Positions 15,790 through 22,477 of a DNA stretch of 25,147 nucleotides are shown one piece after another. This stretch comes from CAZIWJ01 sp964542855 (lineage in GTDB: Bacteria > Bacteroidota > Bacteroidia > Cytophagales > Cyclobacteriaceae), in NCBI GenBank assembly GCA_964542855.1, contig CAZIWJ010000023.1, positions 1 through 25,147 of the forward strand. Direction: 5' to 3'. Position numbers and translations under genes: made by a program. Numbering within the stretch: the stretch's first letter is position 1; every line of letters begins with the position of its first letter. The notes under the pieces were generated by a model, which saw only the letters and a list, made by a program, of their open reading frames with translations, was not told where the DNA came from and did no database searches.

Positions 15790-16821
15790 ATGCCTCTACA
15801 AAACGATTTGTTGCTCCGTACCATTAAAGGAGAAAAAACCGAGCGTACGCCGGTATGGCTCATGCGGCAGGCAGGAAGAATTCTTCCTGAATACCGGGCC
15901 GTAAGGGCCCGGATGAAAAATTTCAAACACCTGGTAGAAACGCCCGAGCGAGCCGCGGAGGTATCTATCCAGCCCCTCGATATCCTGGGCGTGGATGCAG
16001 TGATTATCTTTTCCGATATTCTGGTTATTCCCGAAGCCATGGGCCTGCCGTACGATATGGTGGAGAATAAAGGCCCGGTTTTTTTCCGGGTTGTGGAACA
16101 GGAAAGCGACCTGGAGCAATTGCACGTGGCGCAGTACGAGGATTTTCACTACACCCCGGAAGCAATTGAAATGGCTATTAAGGAAATCGATGGAAGGGTG
16201 CCAATGATCGGTTTCGCTGGTGCCCCCTGGACCATCTTTGCTTACATGGTAGAAGGTACCGGGAGCAAAACGTTCTCAAAAGCGCGGAAAATGTTGTATA
16301 CCCGCCCCGACATGGCTAAAAAGCTGTTGCAACTCATTACCGACAGTACCATCGCTTACCTGGAAGCCCAGGTAGCCGCCGGGGTTAACCTGGTACAGGT
16401 TTTCGATTCCTGGGCAGGAATCCTGCCCGACTGGCAATACGCTGAATTTTCGCTTCCCTACATTAAACAAATTTGCGATGCTATTGACAAAGTACCGGTA
16501 ACGGTTTTCGCTAAAGGAGCCTACGGAAGCATGGAGGCAATTGCCGGATTGAACTGCCAAACTATCGGGCTCGACTGGAACATGAACGTTGCCCATGCCC
16601 GAACCATTACGCCGGGCAAAACGCTTCAGGGAAATCTCGACCCGGCCGCGTTATATGCCGACTTTAAAACCATTGAAAAAATGACGGAAAAGATGCTGAA
16701 CGAGTTTGGGCCTTACCGCCATATCGCCAACCTGGGGCACGGAGTATACCCGGATATGACCCCCGATGCAGTAAAATGTTTTATTGAAGCAGTAAAGGAA
16801 AAAAGTGCTGCTAAACGTTAG
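15790..16821 (+). CDS. hemE: Uroporphyrinogen decarboxylase
   Basis: Removes four carboxyl groups from uroporphyrinogen III to give coproporphyrinogen III in heme synthesis. The 343-residue length is typical. Signature and active-site residues are visible: PVWLMRQAGR at 21-30 with R26 and R30, D76 in IIFSDIL, Y152 within the GFAGAPWTIFAYMVEG segment, and H317 in NLGHGVYPD. Other heme genes are absent from the window. It converges on the polyprenyl synthase gene with only 30 bases between, and no clear terminator is seen there. Confidence 0.98.
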   Translation: MPLQNDLLLRTIKGEKTERTPVWLMRQAGRILPEYRAVRARMKNFKHLVETPERAAEVSIQPLDILGVDAVIIFSDILVIPEAMGLPYDMVENKGPVFFRVVEQESDLEQLHVAQYEDFHYTPEAIEMAIKEIDGRVPMIGFAGAPWTIFAYMVEGTGSKTFSKARKMLYTRPDMAKKLLQLITDSTIAYLEAQVAAGVNLVQVFDSWAGILPDWQYAEFSLPYIKQICDAIDKVPVTVFAKGAYGSMEAIAGLNCQTIGLDWNMNVAHARTITPGKTLQGNLDPAALYADFKTIEKMTEKMLNEFGPYRHIANLGHGVYPDMTPDAVKCFIEAVKEKSAAKR

Positions 16822-16851
16822 GAACTATAAAACGAACAGGAAACACTGAGC

Positions 16852-17826
16852 TTATTTCTTCCGCTCAATGCTGAACTTCACCAGTTGCAGCAGAGATTCC
16901 TTGTACTCGGAATCGGGTAGGTTGTATAAAATGGCCCGGGCTTCGTCGTAAAATCGATGCATGGCTTCGGTAGCATATTCTATCCCTCCCGATTCCCGCA
17001 CAAACTCAATAACGTGGTTTACTTTTTTCTGCTTGTGGCTTTCGTTCTTGATGGCGTAAATAATCTTCTTTTTCTCCAGCCACGAAGCCTGAGACAGGGC
17101 ATAAATCAGGGGAAGTGTCATTTTCTTTTCCTTTATATCAATGCCCACCGGCTTGCCAATTTCGTACCCGCCGTAATCGAATAAATCATCTTTAATCTGG
17201 AAGGCAGACCCTACTTTCAGGCCGAACTCTTTCATTTTGCTTACCACTTCTTTCCTGGCGCCAACCGAACTGGCCCCCACAGCGCAGCACGAACCAATAA
17301 GTGAAGCGGTTTTCTGTCGGATAATTTCATAATACACATCTTCGGTAATGTCGAGGCGACGGGCCTTTTCTATTTGCAGCAACTCGCCTTCACTCATCTC
17401 CCTCACGGCTTCCGATACAATGCGGAGCATTTCAAAATCGCCGTGGTCTACCGATAACAATAACCCCCGCGAAAGAAGGTAATCGCCTACCAGTACGGCA
17501 ATTTTATTTTTCCATAATGCATTAATAGAAAAGAAACCCCGGCGGTAGTTCGAGTCATCCACTACGTCGTCGTGAACCAGGGTGGCAGTGTGAAGCAGTT
17601 CAATGAGGGCCGCCCCGCGATACGTTACATCGGAAATTTGCCCGGTTGCCCCGGCCGAAAGGAAAACAAACATGGGGCGCATCTGCTTGCCTTTCCGCTT
17701 TACGATGTAACTCATGATACGATCGAGGAGGAAAACATCGCTTTTCATAAACGACCGGAACTTCGTTTCGAAGGTGGCCATCTCGTGGGCTATTGGGGCC
17801 TTTATACCCTGTATTACTGCGCTCAT
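16852..17826 (-). CDS. Long-chain trans-polyprenyl diphosphate synthase
   Basis: Adds isopentenyl units to an allylic diphosphate to make a long all-trans chain, most likely the side chain of menaquinone. From the ATG at 17826 (324 residues; a TTG two codons upstream is also possible) there are two Asp-rich motifs: DDVVD at 86-90 and DDLFD at 213-217. The residues four and five before the first motif are small (Ala, Thr), as in enzymes making about C35-C45 chains, whereas short-chain synthases have bulky residues there. The exact length cannot be told. The leader contains a hairpin (17850-17876). The gene is divergent from the alpha/beta hydrolase. Confidence 0.92.
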   Translation of the reverse strand: MSAVIQGIKAPIAHEMATFETKFRSFMKSDVFLLDRIMSYIVKRKGKQMRPMFVFLSAGATGQISDVTYRGAALIELLHTATLVHDDVVDDSNYRRGFFSINALWKNKIAVLVGDYLLSRGLLLSVDHGDFEMLRIVSEAVREMSEGELLQIEKARRLDITEDVYYEIIRQKTASLIGSCCAVGASSVGARKEVVSKMKEFGLKVGSAFQIKDDLFDYGGYEIGKPVGIDIKEKKMTLPLIYALSQASWLEKKKIIYAIKNESHKQKKVNHVIEFVRESGGIEYATEAMHRFYDEARAILYNLPDSEYKESLLQLVKFSIERKK

Positions 17827-17849
17827 TGGCAAGTTAACTATCCGGTGTA

Positions 17850-17876
17850 AAATCTGATTTGGGTATAATCAGATTT
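17850..17876. promoter_or_regulatory. Inverted repeat in the polyprenyl synthase leader
   Basis: AAATCTGAT (17850-17858) is perfectly repeated in inverse as ATCAGATTT (17868-17876), with a nine-base centre. It lies 24 bases before the synthase ATG and about 90 bases before the divergent hydrolase. It could be an operator shared by both genes or an mRNA hairpin; the sequence does not decide. Confidence 0.4.
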
Positions 17877-17964
17877 AAATTTAGGTTTATAAAACGTTCC
17901 TCATCGTATACTAGGGAATTGTACGCTTTGTTGAACATATTTGTTTAATTAATCAACGCCATAC

Positions 17965-18828
17965 ATGTCGCTACAACATATAAGACCCAACAATACGCTA
18001 ATCTGCCCAAATCACAACAAAAAAATTACGTACGATATTCATTTTAAAGTAAATAAAATTAAAAAACCCCTGGTTATTTTCGTACACGGCTTTAAAGGTT
18101 TTAAAGATTGGGGCACCTTTAACCTGCTCTCGGAGTTTTTTGCCGAACGGGATTTTGTTTACACCAAGTTCAACTTTTCGCATAACGGAACTACTCCCGA
18201 CCAACCGGATGAATTCAGCGACCTGGAAGCTTTCGGCCACAATACGTTTTCTAAAGAGTTAAACGACGTGCAGCGGGTTATTAATTTTATGCTGCACGAA
18301 CAGGACCACGTACCGGAAGAGGAAATAGACCCCGATCAGCTTTTCCTGGTCGGCCACAGCCGGGGCGGAGGAATAGCCATTTTATCGGCCCACCAGGACG
18401 ACCGGGTTAAAGGGGTGGCAGCCTGGGCAGCAATCAGCGATTTCGCCCTGCCGTGGAAAGATAAAATGCTGGAAGCCTGGAAAAAAGCCGGGGTGCACTA
18501 CATCGAGAATTCCCGCACCGGGCAGCGGATGCCATTATATTACGACATTGTGGAAGACTATTTCCAGCATAAGGATAAGCTGCACATTCCTGGCGCCGTA
18601 GCGAGTATGAATAAACCCATGATTGCTTTCCACGGCACGCTCGATGAAACCCTGCCGCTGAGCATGCTCGAGGCAATGAAAACCTGGAACCCCAACATTA
18701 AAGCAATTACCCTACAGGATGCCAACCATACTTTCGGCGCTGCCCACCCCTGGAAAAAAGACCACCTCCCCAACGACATGAAAACCGTGGCCGAAGAAAC
18801 CATAAAGTTCTTCAATAATACCCTGTAG
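17965..18828 (+). CDS. Alpha/beta-fold hydrolase, dienelactone-hydrolase-like
   Basis: A 287-residue cytosolic hydrolase with no signal peptide. The oxyanion-hole motif is HGFKGFKDWG at 41-50, the nucleophile elbow GHSRGGG gives S132, the acid is D227 in HGTLDE, and H255 in ANHTFG completes the triad. Order and spacing fit the alpha/beta hydrolase fold, closest to serine aminopeptidase / dienelactone-hydrolase-like members. The substrate is unknown. The gene stands alone, divergent from the polyprenyl synthase and convergent with the beta-oxidation operon. Confidence 0.88.
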   Translation: MSLQHIRPNNTLICPNHNKKITYDIHFKVNKIKKPLVIFVHGFKGFKDWGTFNLLSEFFAERDFVYTKFNFSHNGTTPDQPDEFSDLEAFGHNTFSKELNDVQRVINFMLHEQDHVPEEEIDPDQLFLVGHSRGGGIAILSAHQDDRVKGVAAWAAISDFALPWKDKMLEAWKKAGVHYIENSRTGQRMPLYYDIVEDYFQHKDKLHIPGAVASMNKPMIAFHGTLDETLPLSMLEAMKTWNPNIKAITLQDANHTFGAAHPWKKDHLPNDMKTVAEETIKFFNNTL

Positions 18829-18881
18829 CGTGTCCGGGTTGAAATACGAAAACGAGCGCAGCTCTTCTCTACAGTTTTTTA

Positions 18882-18902
18882 TTGCCCGCTGCGGCAAATT
18901 TT
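18882..18902 (+). terminator. Weak terminator after the hydrolase gene
   Basis: TTGCC (18882-18886) pairs with GGCAA (18893-18897), followed by ATTTT. The stem is short, but it is correctly placed about 50 bases after the hydrolase stop. The remainder of 18829-19020 shows no gene. Confidence 0.4.
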
Positions 18903-19020
18903 AAGTTATAGGCGCACAGCAGGCAACTCTCTTCTGCCCGGCTAACCGTTCCAAAACTAAAAAAGCCCGAAGCAGGTACCAGGCTTCAATGCTTATTGTA
19001 AAAATAAGTCGTTCAAATTT

Positions 19021-19368
19021 GCGTATAAACTCTCCGAAGCCGCGTATAAACCGGTGAAGTTCGCGTATAAACTCCCCGAAGCCGCGTATAGACCGGCATC
19101 TTGAAAAGAGACAAAAAAACTTAAAAAAACACAACGGTTTAGCGCAGGTATAAACCGGTGAAGTTCGCGTATAAACTCCCCGAAGCCGCGTATAGACCGG
19201 CANNNNNNNNNNNNNNNNNNNNNNNNNNNNNNNNNNNNNNNNNNNNNNNNNNNNNNNNNNNNNNNNNNNNNNNNNNNNNNNNNNNNNNNNNNNNNNNNNN
19301 NNTAAAAAAACACAACGGTTTAGCGCAGGTATAAACCGGTGAAGTTCGCGTATAAACCCCCCGAAGCC
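19021..19368. repeat. Tandem repeat block: 21-base units in a 104-base higher-order period
   Basis: Two alternating 21-base unit types share the start GCGTATAAAC: type A ends CTCCCCGAAGCC-like (19021-19041, 19063-19083, 19167-19187, 19348-19368) and type B ends CGGTGAAGTTC (19042-19062, 19146-19166 and 19327-19347, the last two with a changed start). A variant GCGTATAGACCGGCA at 19084 and 19188 leads into an A-rich spacer ending in ACAACGGTTTAGCGCAGG, after which the pattern restarts. The B units at 19042 and 19146 are 104 bases apart, giving a larger period. On the minus strand the 21-base units would read GFGEFIR and ELHRFIR, but 104 is not a multiple of three, so the frame is lost between larger copies. 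It lies between convergent genes and is broken by an assembly gap. Function unknown. Confidence 0.9.
19203..19302. other. Assembly gap of exactly 100 Ns inside the repeat block
   Basis: One hundred Ns, the conventional placeholder for a gap of unknown size, interrupt the repeat at the same point of the 104-base period where the sequence resumes. The bases missing from a single period would be 23 (equivalent to 19099-19121), so the real gap is probably 23 bases plus a whole number of 104-base copies. Confidence 0.95.
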
Positions 19369-19391
19369 GTTTGCCCGAAAAGTTTAAGCAT

Positions 19392-19420
19392 AAAAAAACC
19401 GGCGTGGATGTCCACACCGG
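19392..19420 (-). terminator. Terminator of the marR-fadN operon
   Basis: CCGGCGTGG (19399-19407) pairs with CCACACCGG (19412-19420), with one mismatch, around a four-base loop. On the minus strand the hairpin runs directly into seven Ts (the As at 19392-19398). It lies 31 bases after the fadN stop. Confidence 0.88.
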
Positions 19421-19451
19421 CGGTTTAAGTTGATCATGCCATAACAGTATC

Positions 19452-21854
19452 CTAGTTACGTAACGGCTTACCTTTTTGCAGCATGTGCTGAATACGCTCC
19501 AGCGTTTTCTGCTCTCCGCAAAGCGACAGGAAAGCCTCCCGCTCCAGGTCGAGCAGGTATTGTTCACTCACCTCGGTAGGGTACGACAGGTCGCCGCCAC
19601 ACATTACCCAGGCAATTTTATCGGCAATCTTGGCATCGTGCTCCGAGGCGTAGTGTCCCATTTTCATGCCGTTAATTCCTGCGCGAAAGGTAGCCAGCCC
19701 GGTTTTGCCCTGAACCTTAATGTCGGTTCGGTGTACGGGTTGGGTGTAACCCCGGTCGGCCAAATCGATCGCGGCTTCCTTTGCGTCGGCAATCTGCCGG
19801 TCGCGATTAACCGACACCCGGTCGAAATCGCGGAAGATGTGCATATCCATGGCTTCGTGGGCTGAAGTAGCCACCTTACCGGTAGCAATATTCATGAAGA
19901 TATTCTGCAACACGTTCAGTTCCACATCACCCGGCTCGGTCATGTCGGAAGCCCGTAAGGCCATTTCTTTGGTTCCGCAGCCGGCAGGGATTAACCCGAC
20001 CCCGGCTTCTACCAGCCCGATATAAGTTTCGGCTGCCGCCTGAACCTTATCGCCGTGCATGCTCAGCTCGCAGGCACCACCCAGCGTAAGCGCATGAGGG
20101 GCTACCACAACCGGAATAGAAGAATAGCGGGCCCGCATAATCATGTTCTGGAACTGGCGAACCATCATTTCAATCTCGTCGAACTCTCCTTCAATGGCGT
20201 TCATCAGCACCAGGGCCAGGTTGGCTCCGGCAGAGAAGTTCTCCCCGTTGTTGGCAATTACCAGCCCGCGATAGTCTTTCTCAGCAATATCAATAGCCGT
20301 GGCAATACCTTCACCCAGCTCGGGTCCGAAGGTGTTCATTTTAGTGTGGAACTCCAGGTTCAAAATGCCGTCGCCCAGGTCGATGAGCGTAGCACCGCTG
20401 TTCTCCCAAACGGTATGCCTGGAACGCAGCGCGTCGAGAATAACAAATTCTTCGGTTCCCGGAACCACCTTGTAGCTCTGGCTCGCAATATCGTAGTAGT
20501 ATTGGTTGCCGTCTTCCAGCTTGTAGAACGATTCCACCCCGGCGTCGAGCATTTCGTGTACCCAGGGGGCCACCTTATAGCCGGCTTTTTCCATGCGTTC
20601 GGCCGTATCTTTCACGCCCAGAATATCCCAGGTTTCGAACGGGCCAATTTGCCAGCCGAAGCCAGTGCTGATGGCCTGGTCGATTCGGTACAGCTCATCG
20701 GAAATTTCCGGGATACGGTGGGTGCAATAGGCGAATAAATCGAAGAAATGCGCCCGGTAAAATTCTCCAGCCTTGTCCTGGGCTTTAACCAGCATCGGCA
20801 ACCGCTCTTTTAGGTTATCGACTGGCTTTGCCATTTCCAGCGAAGGAAATTTAGCCTTGTTGCGGGGGCCGTATTCCATGGTTTCCAGGTTCAGCTCCAG
20901 GATTTCCCGATTGCCTTCAGCATCGCGGGTTTTCTTGAAGTACCCCTGCCCGGTTTTGTCGCCCAGCCATTTTTTTTCGTACAGCGAAGACACAGACCCG
21001 GGAAGCTTAAACGTATCGCGCGATTCGTCCTGAGTAAGGGCCTCGTACAGGTTATTGGCTACGTTAACCACGGTGTCTAAACCTACCACATCCAGGGTAC
21101 GGAAAGTGGCCGACTTCTGCCGGCCAATCAGCGTACCGGTGAGGCTGTCGACCTCGCCTACGGAAAGCCCCATTTTTTCTACCGTATACAGGGAAGACAT
21201 AATAGCGTAAATTCCTACCCGGTTCGCAATGAAAGCAGGGCTATCTTTACAAAGAACAGTTTGCTTGCCCAGGTACAGGTCGCCGTACTTCAGGAAGAAG
21301 TCAACAATTTCAGGGTCCGTTTTCCTGGAAGGGATCACCTCCAGCAACTTCAGGTATCGCGGTGGGTTAAAGAAGTGCGTACCAATGAAATGCTTCTGGA
21401 AATCTTCGCTCCGTCCTTCCAGCATCATGTTGATGGGGATCCCCGATGTATTGGAAGAAATCAGCGTTCCCGGCTTACGGTGCTGCTCTACCTTCTCGAA
21501 CAGCTGGTGCTTGATTTTAATGTTTTCCACCACAACCTCGATGGTCCAGTCGCAGTCGGCAATTTTGTGCAGGTCGTCGTCGAAGTTACCCAGTGAAACC
21601 CTTTTGGCAAACTCCTTATGATAAAGGGGCGCCGGGTTCGATTTTACAGCCTTTTGAAAGGATTCCTGAACTATGCGGTTCCTAACAGCCGGATGTTCCA
21701 GGGTAAGCCCTTTCTTCTCTTCTGCTTCGGTAAGTTCGCGGGGAACTATATCGAGCAGTAACACTTCAACGCCAACATTAGCCAGATGACAGGCAATTCT
21801 TGAGCCCATGATACCGGAGCCCAGTACAGCTGCCTTTTTAATGTTTCTGTTCAT
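19452..21854 (-). CDS. fadN: Fused 3-hydroxyacyl-CoA dehydrogenase / enoyl-CoA hydratase (FadN type)
   Basis: Catalyses two beta-oxidation steps: hydration of trans-2-enoyl-CoA and NAD-dependent oxidation of the 3-hydroxyacyl-CoA. In the 800-residue protein the dehydrogenase comes first: GSGIMG at 12-17, SSNTSG at 133-138 and the catalytic pair H160-E172. A second dehydrogenase C-terminal-like region spans about 355-440. The crotonase domain is last (about 490-720), with oxyanion-loop residues FSAGANL near 540-546 and glutamates E596 and E616 spaced 20 residues apart as in classical hydratases. This order is that of B. subtilis FadN and the reverse of E. coli FadB. Its ATG overlaps the marR stop (ATGA). 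The usual next genes, thiolase and acyl-CoA dehydrogenase, are absent; a terminator and the repeat block follow. The symbol is by analogy. Confidence 0.93.
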   Translation of the reverse strand: MNRNIKKAAVLGSGIMGSRIACHLANVGVEVLLLDIVPRELTEAEEKKGLTLEHPAVRNRIVQESFQKAVKSNPAPLYHKEFAKRVSLGNFDDDLHKIADCDWTIEVVVENIKIKHQLFEKVEQHRKPGTLISSNTSGIPINMMLEGRSEDFQKHFIGTHFFNPPRYLKLLEVIPSRKTDPEIVDFFLKYGDLYLGKQTVLCKDSPAFIANRVGIYAIMSSLYTVEKMGLSVGEVDSLTGTLIGRQKSATFRTLDVVGLDTVVNVANNLYEALTQDESRDTFKLPGSVSSLYEKKWLGDKTGQGYFKKTRDAEGNREILELNLETMEYGPRNKAKFPSLEMAKPVDNLKERLPMLVKAQDKAGEFYRAHFFDLFAYCTHRIPEISDELYRIDQAISTGFGWQIGPFETWDILGVKDTAERMEKAGYKVAPWVHEMLDAGVESFYKLEDGNQYYYDIASQSYKVVPGTEEFVILDALRSRHTVWENSGATLIDLGDGILNLEFHTKMNTFGPELGEGIATAIDIAEKDYRGLVIANNGENFSAGANLALVLMNAIEGEFDEIEMMVRQFQNMIMRARYSSIPVVVAPHALTLGGACELSMHGDKVQAAAETYIGLVEAGVGLIPAGCGTKEMALRASDMTEPGDVELNVLQNIFMNIATGKVATSAHEAMDMHIFRDFDRVSVNRDRQIADAKEAAIDLADRGYTQPVHRTDIKVQGKTGLATFRAGINGMKMGHYASEHDAKIADKIAWVMCGGDLSYPTEVSEQYLLDLEREAFLSLCGEQKTLERIQHMLQKGKPLRN

Positions 21855-22303
21855 TTCAGGATGGGTTTTTTTTCTATTACGTCTTCTTCTATCAGGTTAT
21901 TAATTTGAGAAACTACCTCAAAGAAAACATCCAGTTTGTCCTGAGGTATTTTTTCCCGGATGGCATGATTAAACAGGAGTACCGTTTCGCGCGATAATTC
22001 CCGCTTTTCCCGCCCAAACTCGGTGAGGTGAATGCGTACCGAGCGCTTATCGTGCTCGTCGGGTTTGCGGGTAATGAGCCCTTTTTCCTCCATGCTTTTC
22101 AGCATGCGGGTTAGGCTACGGGACTCCAGCCCGATGGAAGGAGCAATTTTGGTAGCCTGCGTACCTTCCTTCGGATTAATGTACAGTAAAACGTATCCGA
22201 TAGATGTAGTAAATCCGTGCTGGCTGGCCCGCTGGTTATACATGCGGTAAATGCCGTGCCAGAGTGTTTTCACTGCATAATCAACGGTTTCCTCCTTCTT
22301 CAT
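21851..22303 (-). CDS. MarR-family transcriptional regulator
   Basis: A 150-residue winged-helix regulator, counted from the ATG at 22303. The DNA-binding region is about 45-97, with the recognition helix near SRSLTRMLKSMEEKGLI and the wing DEHDKRSVRIHLTEFG at 82-97. Helices at both ends form the MarR dimer interface. A longer frame begins at an ATG at 22336, but its extra 11 residues (MYAYFFFIFGS) would be encoded across the promoter element, so the later ATG is preferred. The stop overlaps the fadN start by four bases (ATGA), so the regulator and the beta-oxidation enzyme are co-translated; control of fatty-acid degradation, with an acyl-CoA or fatty acid as signal, is the likely role by inference. 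Confidence 0.92.
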   Translation of the reverse strand: MKKEETVDYAVKTLWHGIYRMYNQRASQHGFTTSIGYVLLYINPKEGTQATKIAPSIGLESRSLTRMLKSMEEKGLITRKPDEHDKRSVRIHLTEFGREKRELSRETVLLFNHAIREKIPQDKLDVFFEVVSQINNLIEEDVIEKKPILK

Positions 22304-22308
22304 GCTAC

Positions 22309-22346
22309 CAAAGATAAAAAAAAAGTATGCATACATACTAACTTTG
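22309..22346. promoter_or_regulatory. Divergent promoter region with a palindromic candidate MarR operator
   Basis: On the minus strand TATCTTTG (22316 to 22309) and on the plus strand TAACTTTG (22339 to 22346) both match the Bacteroidota -7 consensus TAnnTTTG exactly. Midway lies the perfect palindrome GTATGCATAC (22325-22334), next to a run of nine As. No TTTG -33 element is seen at the standard distance on either strand. The minus-strand element would start transcription within a few bases of the marR ATG at 22303, giving a leaderless or nearly leaderless mRNA. The palindrome is well placed for MarR autoregulation and for control of the M61 gene. Confidence 0.5.
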
Positions 22347-22477
22347 CAGGAAGCGTTGTATCAGGAGAGCAGAAAAAATGTAAACAGGAGGAAAGGACTG
22401 CGTAAAAACAGGGAAGAGAAGTAAAAAAGCCAAAGAGAACGTCCTTAACACACCAACAAAAATCTTACCTTAGTAAA

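Noticed and set aside
19021..19368. CRISPR array
   Set aside because: The units are contiguous 21-base direct repeats without unique spacers, and no cas genes are in the window.
18901..19567. Minus-strand reading frames through the repeats (7-residue repeat protein)
   Set aside because: The frame is open only because 21 is a multiple of three; it breaks at the 104-base period, passes through Ns, overlaps the fadN end and has no homologous domain.
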